From Lithodes maja (lineage: Eukaryota; Arthropoda; Malacostraca; Decapoda; Lithodidae): a stretch of 64,000 nt of DNA. Positions within the stretch are counted from its first letter, which is position 1; each line of letters opens with the position of its first letter. The stretch covers positions 36,190-100,189 of the forward strand of contig JBAKBP010007414.1 in NCBI GenBank assembly GCA_037953745.1, written 5' to 3'. The notes below the pieces were generated by a model. The model was not told where the DNA came from. It did no database searches and saw nothing but the letters and a program-made list of their open reading frames with translations. Of this stretch, positions 10,712 through 20,379 are shown one piece after another. The position numbers were made by a program, and so were the translations under genes.

Positions 10712-11072
10712 TTAAGGGCAGATGGGTCTTTTTTCTGGGCTCTTTTCTTCATGTTTAGCCCCAATAGTTTTCAGATTTTATGACGTTCGGCTTATTAGTT
10801 TGGCGATTTTAAGGCCTTTCACCCCATTTATTTGTCAATATTAAGACTGTTAGTGTAATTTAGGTGTCGATTTTTTCCAAGCGAACGTTAGCGAGCCTGT
10901 AATTAAAGATGCTTCGACTGGGACTTTTTTCTACCGAAAAATGTACATATTCATTTTGAAGGAGGGTCTTGGGGTGTATATTTTTAAGCTTGATGGATAT
11001 CTATGGAGGAAACTAACAAAAATATATAAACAGATATACAAATGACCAAATAAATACGCCCATCCCCCTTAA
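10712..11072 (+). mobile_element. TTAA-flanked MITE (CCTGGCGAGCGATAG-core family), copy 1
   Basis: TTAAGGGCAGATGGG at the left and CCCATCCCCCTTAA at the right give TTAA flanks and short GGG-type inverted ends. Internal order: TTTTTCTGG, TGTTTAGCCCC, TTCGGCTTATTAGTTTGGCG, TAGGTGTCGATTTTTTCC, GCGAACGTTAGCGAGCCTG, TCTACCGAAAAATGTACA. This order recurs in at least five other copies. Confidence 0.7.
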
Positions 11073-11252
11073 CTCGTCCAATCTGATTAAGTTTATTTAA
11101 TTTAATTACAGCAACGGAAGGAAGATTGTATTCATCTTAGGGTACGCTTGACCTTTTACAGTTGACCAATTCAGTACCAGTGATATCCTATTCATTATAT
11201 TCTGGCCACTATTAGAAGATATAATTCAGCTTAGGAAGGACATCTAAGAATT

Positions 11253-11285
11253 GTGGCGCCCCCTGCTGAAGTGAGGCAAACGACG
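11253..11285 (+). repeat. left terminal inverted repeat of the DUF7869-like transposon
   Basis: 33 bp, 32 of 33 matching the inverse of 23697-23729. It contains GGCGCCCCCTGCTG, which resembles the CTCF core motif. Confidence 0.85.
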
Positions 11286-11649
11286 GGCCGGATGAAATTG
11301 AGTTAGCACTTGCCTCGGATAGGCAAAGGCATGCTTGAGCCTGTGGAAGAAGCATTTGCCTCAAATCGACATGGAAGTGTCTATAAGGACGATTTTCCCA
11401 GAATTATTGCAGGATTTTTTACCCAGCTAACGCACGACTGAGAAGTCCGTGTTGAACTGAGTCAAAGCCCCGAGACAAGAGCCGCCACCAATCAGTGGGC
11501 GCCATGATGATGAGTCATCGCTCGCCAGCCAATCAGCGTCCACCACTCCCCTTCCACCCTCCTCAGTTTTCGCGCCAGCTCATATCAAGCGCATACCTTC
11601 CACATTTTGTTCTTGTTTTGTGCTTTTTTCTGTGCTATTATTCTCCACC

Positions 11650-12954
11650 ATGGCTGATGGGGAGGCAAGTGACCAACCAGATATACAGTCACCCTCTGGA
11701 GTACGAAAGAGGCCGAGAAACAAACGAAAGTGGAAGAAAAATGCAGCAAAATCAAATAGGAACTTGGGCCTTGAGTATACGTCTGCTTATACAGGGAGGA
11801 AAATGCCACAGCAAAAAGTGGGGCCTCCCTGTACCTGTGCTGCGAAATGTTATGATCTTGTGGGTGAACAGAACATTCAGTCCATTTTCACAGACTTTTG
11901 GAAGACTGGCAGCTGGGATGCACAGACAGTTTATATCCAAAAACAGACTACATCCCAGGCTGTGAAACGGAGGCAAACTGAGAATGTGGAGAAACAAAAA
12001 AGCTGCACTCGGCATTATCACGTCACCGTCAATGACATCCCTATCACTGTATGTAAGCAGGCATTTGCAAACATTCATGGTATCCCTAGAGCCCGGTTGG
12101 ATCGTGCCTTGAACAACATGACCTCCACAAGTGTCCCCATATCTGATTGTAGAGGCAAGCCTGGCAGTCACGGTAAAGTCGCGGACGAACGTAACCGTAA
12201 AGTAGTAGAGCATGTGAAAAGTTTCCCTACTATTACCAGCCATTATTCTCGCAAAAACTCCCAAAATGTGCGTTATTTAGACACTGATATGCTAAGCAAG
12301 CGCCAAATGTATGAGTTATATAAAGGGTGGCTGGAAGAAAAGTACCCAAGTGAGGTGCCCTGTACTTGGCACTATTATGACGATGTGCTGAAGGCCAACT
12401 TTTCCAATCTTAAGCTGTACAAACCACGCCAAGATACGTGCAAAACTTGTGACGTGTATGCCAATAAGTGTAAGGATTTTTTGCTGACAGAGGCCGAGAA
12501 GAGGGCAATCGAGGTGAGGCAATCTCTCCGCCTGGCCAAGGCTGAAGTTGGATACAAGCTCCCCAAGAAACTTGTCACTGACACTCCCGACACTACCATG
12601 GTCCTCTGCATGGACCTTCAGCAAGCACTTCCAACCCCCAAGATATCGACAGGAATCGCCTTTTATAGAAGAAAAATGTGGACATATAATTTTTACATTA
12701 ACAACTATAAGACTGGAAAGGGGCATATGTTTATTTGGAATGAAGTGACAGCTAAGAGGGGGGCACTCGAAATTTGCAGTTGCATCAAGAAGTTCATTGA
12801 TATATTTGTCCCTCCTGAAGTCAACGAGATATACATGTTCTCTGATAACTGTTCAGGGCAGAACAAAAACATTACACTGCTGCTCTTCTACCTCTCCTTC
12901 ATTCATTCTGGCAGATTCAAGGAAATTCATCAAGTCAATTTCAGGTCTGGTCAT
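11650..12954 (+). pseudogene. DUF7869-like probable transposase, N-terminal 435 codons (split by A1)
   Basis: The ATG at 11650 has context CACCATGG and opens MADGEASDQPD; an upstream in-frame ATG at 11620 is weaker. A basic region (RKRPRNKRKWKK) suggests nuclear entry. A cysteine-containing segment (CTCAAKCYDL) is followed by a helical N-terminal domain. Then come a possible zinc site CKTCDVYANKC and the core: VLCMDLQQALPTPK (first Asp), a WTYNFYINNYKTGKG strand, and MFSDNCSGQNKN (second Asp). This order is typical of the DUF7869 group, thought to have an RNase H-like fold. The frame reaches codon CAT at 12952-12954, where A1 is inserted, and resumes in frame at 22421. The native ORF reads on into the LTR and would give a truncated product. 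Confidence 0.75.
12951..12954 (+). repeat. A1 left target duplication TCAT
   Basis: TCAT before the 5' LTR; repeated at 22417-22420. Dropping one copy joins the two gene halves in frame. Confidence 0.9.
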
Positions 12955-14760
12955 TGTGACGCACCCAGTGCGTGGCAACGTAACCTGATTGTACTCCTTG
13001 GTACTCCACTGTACCACCACGGTCCCACGCTGTACCATGCTGGCTGCTTATATTGAGTGTGACAACGTATAACTATGTTCTTTGTATCTCTGCAAAGGTC
13101 TCGTCATTTGCTAACCAGTGGTGGGTTTTGTTTTAAGCCATGTCGAGACCTTCCATTTAATATGTAGTATCAATAGAGAAGTTGATAGACGAGATGATAG
13201 GAATTCAGAGAGAGAGAGTGAGTTAGACTTCAGAGCGAGAGGGTAGCGGTGCGCCACGCTGCCGGGGGGGTGGTTGCCAGACGTATGGACCGGTTGGCAG
13301 CCCTGCGCTTATAGCTAGGTGCGACAGGGTTGGTAGTACATTGCCGCCTGCATATGCTGCCTGGCTGCCCATGTTGTCGTACTGCACATTGCATGGAGGC
13401 TCGCTGTGTGTTCCATGATCAGGTTGCCTAGAACCTTTGAGCTTCTAACATCCCTTGCCCTCTCTCCCAATTTCTCACGGTTGCACTCTTTCTCTCTGAC
13501 GACATTACTCTCATTTCATTCTTCTCTCTATTTAAATGCATACCCTTCCCTTGAGGTCCTAAAGGAGTTTCAGCACTCACCTCTCGTATTACTCTTAGGA
13601 CAAGCATATATTTACATGTATTAGATTTAAGGGGTTAATGTGAACAGCGATCTTCTTGATGAGGATAGTTGGTGAACGTTCTACATGTTCACGAGTTATA
13701 TGCCCAGCTCATCATCCAATTTGTGACTAGACTAGTGCCATGTGTAAGAGCCCGACCATGCCCAGGAGTTGTCTGTAGAGGGGCGAGGACTTAGCCTTGA
13801 TTTGCCTACCGAGCCAGGAGCGACTGTAGTACCAGAGACTACAGCTCGCTCGTAGTGCCGGTATAGTAGAGTAACGTAATTTATCTGTCCTTGTGTTCTC
13901 TACAGTCTTTTCCTGGGTTCTCGCTTTCGGTGCTGGGACTCGTTGTTCCTGTGACTTGGCCTGCTAGCTAGAACACATGGGGATGATGAGTGGGTTATAT
14001 CTTTATTTTACTATGCATTGCAGCTCTCTTTAAGTTTATGTATGTAACACTTTACAATACACATTACTCACACACAAGACAACACTATTAATACTTTCAT
14101 GTATCAATTAACTGCACTGTCGTTTTGCTGCTGTGTCCGGAGTTCTGTTGCGTAGGGCGCATACGACTCAGAGGGGAGACAGAGTGAGAGAAGCGAAGTA
14201 GCCTATGCGGTAGTAGGCTACCGGCGCAGTACTGTTGCCTGCAACCTTTTAGTTATTCCAAGTATAGATTCATTATTACAATAAGTGACTACTATTTATG
14301 TTCCTTCCATGTGTATTATTAGGTATCTACTGGATCATGAACATCTTGTATGCTACATGCTAGTGCATGTTAGTAGGGGACAGTTATTCTAGTGCACGCG
14401 CTTTCAAGTAGGCGTGTACATTTGTCATTTAGCATTTCACTGTCATACCTTTAGCCTGCTTCTATTCTACATTATTAGAGGCTTAATATTAACGTAGTTT
14501 CTTGAGTATTGCATTTCTTTAGTAATAACGTAACCTATAAATGTCTGAGGGAGTTTAGCCTCATAGCCTACCCCTGTTGTACACTTTCGCCGAGTTAAGG
14601 TACCTCGTTACCATAGACGATAACTCTGTAGGGCGTTGGTGCTTTTGTTGTCTGGAGCATATAGTATTTGGGACTGGAATCGAGCGTGTCGTTGTCACAT
14701 AAGCCATTTCTGTCCTACGATCAAGAATCCCGAATATGTATTGCCGATCCAGCCGTAACA
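12955..14760 (+). repeat. A1 5' LTR
   Basis: TG...CA ends. The first bases contain the palindrome ACGCACCCAGTGCGT. No strong TATA box; TATTTAAA at 13529-13536 is the best AT-rich candidate. Confidence 0.95.
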
Positions 14761-14762
14761 AA

Positions 14763-14781
14763 ATGGCGACCTTGCACAAGA
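14763..14781 (+). other. A1 primer-binding site (putative)
   Basis: Two bases after the LTR comes TGGCGACCTTGCACAAG. TGG pairs with a tRNA 3' CCA. TGGCGACCTTGC is shared with family B, so both probably use the same tRNA class. I cannot name the tRNA. Confidence 0.6.
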
Positions 14782-15004
14782 TTCAGTAGTATCCTATCAC
14801 ATGTTTTTTGGAGAACTATTCTATGCTACCTAGTAGAGCTGGCTAGAATTTTCTTGCATATTGGAGGAATTTTTATTGTGTCATTATTGTATTGGTGGAC
14901 TTGCAGATTGTTTCGTTGGGGGTGTCTAGAGTAGAGTCATTCAAGCATCTTTAACATTTTGTGAGTCGAGACTGCAATTAGTAATAAGCACTTTTTTTTT
15001 TTTT

Positions 15005-18000
15005 ATGAACAGCAATTGTATAACCAGCACTATGTCTAATGACTCATCATTTACGGGGGAGGATAACACGGTACAGCCTAGTGACCAGCAAGTACAACAG
15101 ATATTTAGGGAGGGGAGTGTTATAAGTGGAGAGAGGGATGCCCGGGCATTTTTGCAGACACCTTTGACCGAACAGCGCCTGCAGGCTATTGATTGTTACG
15201 GTCTTCGCTGTTTAGCCACGGTTTTGGGGCGGGACTGTCCTGACAGTTGGCCCAAGAAGAATTTGGTGGCATGTTTGTTGGGTGATGGCGATGGGGCGGT
15301 GGGTGGAGTGGGGTCTTGGGGGGTTCCCTCCAAGCCTCCATTCCACTCTACCCCTGAGCTGGGCCCTCAGCCAGCGATTCTTAGCACGATGCAGCAGGAG
15401 GGTTCTCAATGGCAAGCTGGCTTACCCGTAAACACGTCTCGGTGTGGATCCCCCATTTTGTGCTCTCCCCCCCCAGGCCTGTCTCCTGAGATGTTATTTC
15501 AGCTAGAACTAGCTAAGCTTAAGTTGCAAGAGAGTCAACAGTCTAGTATAGAACGCATAGAGGTTGCTAGAATCCAAGCCAATCAGGATGCAACCAGGTA
15601 CCAGGCTGAAATGGATGTCGAGAAGTCTAGAGTAGAGACCACGGGGCGTCATCTCGGTGGTGGGCACCGGGTTACAGACTCACTTTCGCATTTAATTAAG
15701 TTAGTACCCGCATTTGATGAGACAGCAGTGACTGAATTTTTTGCTCGTTTCGAAAAGAAGTGTCGTGAGTATGACTGGCCGGAGGTTAAATGGGCAGCAT
15801 TAGTTTCATCACGTCTAGTGGGTAAGGGGTTGAAAGCCTACGATGCACTGTCACTGGACGAGAGTGTCGTGTATGGACTGGTGAAGGAGGCTGTGCTCCG
15901 GGCCTACGAACTGCAACCCGAAACTTATAGATTGAAGTCCCGTGGCGTGAATAAGAAGAGCGACGTCAGTTTTATGGAGCACGCACGGGACTTAACAGAT
16001 GCAGGTAATAACTGGTTTCGGTCCGAGCACGCAGAGTCGGCTGAGGAAATTAAGCAACTTTTCTATCTGGAACAGTTTTACAAATGTACTGGAACCGATC
16101 TAACGCTGAACATTAAGGAAAAATGTCCCAAGACAGTAGAGGAGGCTGCCAAGATGGCAGACCTCAGATTATCATTGATTCGTGGTTGCGGTGCCGCTCA
16201 GAGGGCTGAGTCAGGGCAGAAGGGGCGCTATACCCCACCCACCAGAGTTTTCGATAATAACAAATCCTATGACACACATAACCACACTAAAAGCATTGCA
16301 CCTAATAACACCTACAAACACAAGCCTCTCCCGTTTACTAAAGGTCAGGCCCCTTCTTCGCCCGCACAAGGGAAGAAGCCCATTGGGGATGTGAAATGTT
16401 ACAAATGTCAGAAGCTAGGCCATTATTCACGTGAGTGCCCTAGTAACACTCCCGCTAAGCCGGTGTCATTGGTTCACAGTATCGGTGTGTCTCTGAAGGC
16501 TGCAGCAACTGCCCGGGGTAGGTTGTCAGCAGCTGAGGCACACGCGGTAAAGAAGCGTACGGAAGGCTCGACACCTGTCCGGGACACTTTCTGTAACCAT
16601 CGGGGACACGGGTTTGTGAGCTGGGGGAGTGAACTACGGAGGGTTGACTTGCTGAGGGATACGGGGGCTTCGCAAACTTTGTTGAGGAACTTCACAGGGA
16701 AACCGATAAATGCGGCCAGAGTTGTTGTGGTGCAGGGTATAAATGCTACGAGGTCATACCCACTTGTGAGGTTGGAGTTGAGAGTGGGAGAGGTGTGCAG
16801 GGAGCTGGATGTAGGGATCGTTGAGTGTTTGCCAGTTGAGGGCGTCGACCTTCTTCTCGGCAACGACTTTGCGGTGCCCACTTCCGGGACTCCACCCTTA
16901 GTCGTTGCCGAGAGGGCGGCCGACGTGGATGGTGAGAATCGGGAATGGGTTGGGAGGTGCCAACAGGATGAGATGGCCTGTGTGGTAACCCGATCTCGCT
17001 CTGCGGCTCCTGCACAGCCTAGCACTCAACCTCGGGGACAGTGGAGGAAGGATCAGGAGAAGGTTGCTAAGGGCAGGAAAAGGGACATTGATTCTGCTGC
17101 ACTTCTCGGTGATTCGGTACTTGGACCTATAATAAACACGGGAGTTGACTCTGGCCCAGATATGGTGTGTAACAAGGCAGAGTTGGGTAAGACTTCGCGT
17201 GAGGCAAGAGCTGTAGCGAGAGCCACTAAGGCAGTAGAGCCTACTAGCCGGGGTAATGTCTTATTACAAAACCATCTTGATGCATTGACGCCCAGGGACA
17301 TTAGTGAGCAGCAGCTGCAAGACGCTAGCCTAGCTCGTTATAGCAATGGTGCCATAGAGTTGGAGGAAGATGGGGATGCGAAGCCGGGAGATTTCTTTAG
17401 GCTCAACAGGATATTGTACCGCAGATTTCTAGACCCCAAATCGAAGTGGGAGGGCGGTGCGAGGGTAGTAGACCAGGTGGTTGTTCCAAATAAGTATAGA
17501 GAGTCCTTATTGTGTCTGGCGCATGATGTGCCGGTGGCGGGTCATTTGGGGGTAACAAAAACATTGGCGGCATTGGGCAGGTTTTTCTGGTGGCCTGGGG
17601 TCAAGGCTGATGTCTGTGCATGGGTGGCTGGGTGTGCGACCTGCCAGACAACGGGGAAGCCTAACCAGACCATCCCGAAGGCACCTTTGTTTCCCATACC
17701 TGTCACCGGGCCTCCGTTCAGCAAAGTTGTAGTAGATTTGGTTGGCCCTTTCCCGCCTACTAGTAGTGGCAATAAATTCCTGTTGACAATCATGGATGTG
17801 GCTACGAGATACCCGGACGCATACCCCATGAGAAACGGCTCGGCAAAGGCAGTTGTTAAAAACTTATTATTGTTCTGTTCCCGTTATGGATTTCCACGTG
17901 AGGTGCAGTCAGACCAGGGGAGCAATTTTACATCCAAATTGTTCAAGCAAACCCTTCAGTTGCACGGTATATGTTCTGTAGTGTCGTCAGCCTACCATCC

Positions 18001-20098
18001 CGAGAGTCGGGGAGTCTTGGAGCGGTGGCACTCGACCCTGAAGAGTATGCTACGCTGTTACTGTGCAGAACATGACACTGATTGGGATTTGGGTCTGCCG
18101 TATGTTCTGTTCGCTGCACGTGAAGTCCCAGGAGAGAGCCTGGGGTTCAGTCCAAATCAACTAGTCTTTGGCCATAATGTGAGAGGACCTTTAAGTATGG
18201 TGAAAGAGATCTGGGAGGGCGAAGAGAAGCCGGGGTCTGTACTTAAATATATCCTTGAGAGCCGGGAGAGACTTATAGGTTGCATGGCAGCGGCAGGTAA
18301 TAACTTGGTTAATGCACAGGCGGTCATGAAGCACCAGTATGACGCCAAGGTGAAGCTTCGGGAGTTTTCGGTGGGTCAGGAGGTAATGTTGCTTTTACCT
18401 TTGCCTGGACACCCCCTTTCTGCCAAGTTTATTGGGCCGTATGTGGTGGCTAAGAAACTGTCCGACCTTGATTATCTCGTTGCAACACCTGACCGTAGAA
18501 AAAAACATCAGTTATGTCATGTTAACCTCATGAAAGAGTATGTGAGACGCCCCTCAGAGCCTCTCACTGTCCCTGTGCTGGCCTGCAGCGGCCAGGGTGG
18601 AGAAGGAGGTGGGGACAGTCATGCTGCTGAGGAGGATAGCTGGGACTGTGTCATTTCCGCGGAACAGTGGGCGGGGAATACTGAACAAGAGGCTAGGCAA
18701 GCTGTAAGTCACCTGCCTGAGCACCAGGGTGCTGCTGTCCTAGGCCTGTTCAGGTCATACCCCTCTGTTTTCGCCGAACACCCAGGTCTCACTACTCAGG
18801 TAACGCACGACGTGGACGTCGGTGATAATGTGCCCTTCAAGTCAGTGCCCTACCGTGTGCCCCCGGTAAAGTTGCCAGCTTTACGGGAGGAGTTAAAGTA
18901 CATGGTTGAGAGAGGGATGATCACTGAAGGTTATGTGAAGTGGACATCACCCGTCACGTTGCAGCCAAAACCTGACGGCAAGGTGCGGTTCTGCATAGAT
19001 TTTCGTAGGCTAAATGGCTTGACCACTACCAACCCTTACCCTTTGCCTCGAGTTGACGACAGCGTGGACAAGATAGGGAATGCAAAGTACCTTACTAAAA
19101 TTGATCTTGTAAAAGGCTACTGGCAAGTACCCCTGTCGGACCGAGCTAAGCAAGTTTGTGGTTTTGTGGTAGATGGCAAGACCTACCAATGTAACGTAAT
19201 GCCTTATGGGCTTAAGAACGCACCTGCCACGTTTCAGAACCTGATGAACGATATTTGTGACGAAATCCCTAACTGCACGGTCTACCTTGATGACGTGATA
19301 GTGTATGATGACAATTTTGAAAATCACCTAAGGCACTTAGAGACCCTGTTTGGGAAGTTGCACGATGCTGGGCTGGTGGTGAACCTGAGGAAGTGCGAGT
19401 TTGTAAAGGCTACTGTGCAGTATCTTGGCTTCGTGGTCGGGTTAGGCCGGGTGTGCCCCCCCCTGAGCAAGATACAGGCTATCAATATGTTTCCCAGGCC
19501 CACCACTAAGCGCCAGGTCATGCGGTTCCTAGGTATGATAGGCTATTATAGGCGCTTCATCCGGGGATACTCTACTGTCTTAGCACCGTTAACTGATCTA
19601 CTGTCGAAGTCAGTGAAGTTCTGTTGGGCTGCGGAGTGTCAGAGGGCTTTCGACCTAGTCAAGCACCTGCTGTGTACACATCCGATTTTGAGAGCCCCAG
19701 ACTTCTCCAGGAGTTTTCAGCTGGCGACTGATGCCAGCGGTGTGGGTGCCGGGGCAGTGTTACTGCAGACTGATTCCGAGGGCTTGGAACACCCAGTGAG
19801 CTTCTTTTCTCGCAAGTTTAATTCGGCACAAAGGAATTACTCGACTATAGAGAAGGAGCTTCTTGCTATCGTTTTGTCGCTCAAACATTTCGAAGTTTAT
19901 GTTCCAGCCTACGGCCCGGTAGTGACGATTTATACGGACCATCATCCCTTGAAATTCCTAAATCAGTTTCACAATCGGAATATGCGGTTGACCAGGTGGT
20001 CCCTAATGCTCCAAGAGTATAATCTCAACATTCAGCATATTGCCGGGAGTGAGAACGTGATAGCAGATTGTCTATCAAGGGTTGATGATCCAGGATAG
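15005..20098 (+). CDS. A1 Gag-Pol polyprotein, integrase before RT (Gmr1-type)
   Basis: One open frame of 1697 codons. The ATG at 15005 is used here; the ATG at 15032 (MSNDSSFTGEDN) may be the true start because family B begins the same way. Gag: SAP-like segment (about 50-95), charged coiled coil around 175-220, SCAN-like capsid end at 297-387 (VLRAYELQPETYRLK ... LFYLEQFYKC ... EEAAKMADL), and CCHC knuckle CYKCQKLGHYSREC at 465-478. Protease: DTGA at D552 with LLGNDF. Integrase: HHCC from H840, then D911, D970, E1006 (D,D-35-E), then GPY/F (KFIGPYVV). After it come RT with YLDD at 1427-1430 and RNase H with D1576 (TDASGVGAGAVL), E in EKELLAI and D in TDHHPL. No stops or frameshifts. ESRGVLERWH differs from ESQG in A2, A3 and B1. 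Confidence 0.95.
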   Translation: MNSNCITSTMSNDSSFTGEDNTVQPSDQQVQQIFREGSVISGERDARAFLQTPLTEQRLQAIDCYGLRCLATVLGRDCPDSWPKKNLVACLLGDGDGAVGGVGSWGVPSKPPFHSTPELGPQPAILSTMQQEGSQWQAGLPVNTSRCGSPILCSPPPGLSPEMLFQLELAKLKLQESQQSSIERIEVARIQANQDATRYQAEMDVEKSRVETTGRHLGGGHRVTDSLSHLIKLVPAFDETAVTEFFARFEKKCREYDWPEVKWAALVSSRLVGKGLKAYDALSLDESVVYGLVKEAVLRAYELQPETYRLKSRGVNKKSDVSFMEHARDLTDAGNNWFRSEHAESAEEIKQLFYLEQFYKCTGTDLTLNIKEKCPKTVEEAAKMADLRLSLIRGCGAAQRAESGQKGRYTPPTRVFDNNKSYDTHNHTKSIAPNNTYKHKPLPFTKGQAPSSPAQGKKPIGDVKCYKCQKLGHYSRECPSNTPAKPVSLVHSIGVSLKAAATARGRLSAAEAHAVKKRTEGSTPVRDTFCNHRGHGFVSWGSELRRVDLLRDTGASQTLLRNFTGKPINAARVVVVQGINATRSYPLVRLELRVGEVCRELDVGIVECLPVEGVDLLLGNDFAVPTSGTPPLVVAERAADVDGENREWVGRCQQDEMACVVTRSRSAAPAQPSTQPRGQWRKDQEKVAKGRKRDIDSAALLGDSVLGPIINTGVDSGPDMVCNKAELGKTSREARAVARATKAVEPTSRGNVLLQNHLDALTPRDISEQQLQDASLARYSNGAIELEEDGDAKPGDFFRLNRILYRRFLDPKSKWEGGARVVDQVVVPNKYRESLLCLAHDVPVAGHLGVTKTLAALGRFFWWPGVKADVCAWVAGCATCQTTGKPNQTIPKAPLFPIPVTGPPFSKVVVDLVGPFPPTSSGNKFLLTIMDVATRYPDAYPMRNGSAKAVVKNLLLFCSRYGFPREVQSDQGSNFTSKLFKQTLQLHGICSVVSSAYHPESRGVLERWHSTLKSMLRCYCAEHDTDWDLGLPYVLFAAREVPGESLGFSPNQLVFGHNVRGPLSMVKEIWEGEEKPGSVLKYILESRERLIGCMAAAGNNLVNAQAVMKHQYDAKVKLREFSVGQEVMLLLPLPGHPLSAKFIGPYVVAKKLSDLDYLVATPDRRKKHQLCHVNLMKEYVRRPSEPLTVPVLACSGQGGEGGGDSHAAEEDSWDCVISAEQWAGNTEQEARQAVSHLPEHQGAAVLGLFRSYPSVFAEHPGLTTQVTHDVDVGDNVPFKSVPYRVPPVKLPALREELKYMVERGMITEGYVKWTSPVTLQPKPDGKVRFCIDFRRLNGLTTTNPYPLPRVDDSVDKIGNAKYLTKIDLVKGYWQVPLSDRAKQVCGFVVDGKTYQCNVMPYGLKNAPATFQNLMNDICDEIPNCTVYLDDVIVYDDNFENHLRHLETLFGKLHDAGLVVNLRKCEFVKATVQYLGFVVGLGRVCPPLSKIQAINMFPRPTTKRQVMRFLGMIGYYRRFIRGYSTVLAPLTDLLSKSVKFCWAAECQRAFDLVKHLLCTHPILRAPDFSRSFQLATDASGVGAGAVLLQTDSEGLEHPVSFFSRKFNSAQRNYSTIEKELLAIVLSLKHFEVYVPAYGPVVTIYTDHHPLKFLNQFHNRNMRLTRWSLMLQEYNLNIQHIAGSENVIADCLSRVDDPG

Positions 20099-20362
20099 TC
20101 GTGCACGGTGTGTGGGTTGAGCAGGAGTAAAATTAGGCTATCATAACGCCGTCCAAAAAGATTATAAAACAATAAAATAAACGAGAATTTTTTTTTTTAG
20201 TTTTGTAAGTCTTTATTGTTGTAGCATGATGCATGCGATATTGTGTTTTATGTATAATTCACACTTCAGTTGTTGTGCACCTTTTGCAATTAGTGGCAGC
20301 TAAGGGTAGCAGGTCGGTTGGTTGCCTGTCAGATTTTGATAATGCTTCTAAGGTCGATTATC

Positions 20363-20379
20363 TAAAGTCTTGGGGGGGC
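20363..20379 (+). other. A1 polypurine tract (putative)
   Basis: AAAGTCTTGGGGGGGC directly before the 3' LTR. The pattern AAAATCTTGGGGG is kept before the 3' LTRs of A2, A3 and B1. Confidence 0.6.

Noticed and set aside
16474..17025. Antisense 183-codon ORF across gag/protease in A copies
   Set aside because: Shadow of the conserved sense frame; present wherever the sense sequence is.
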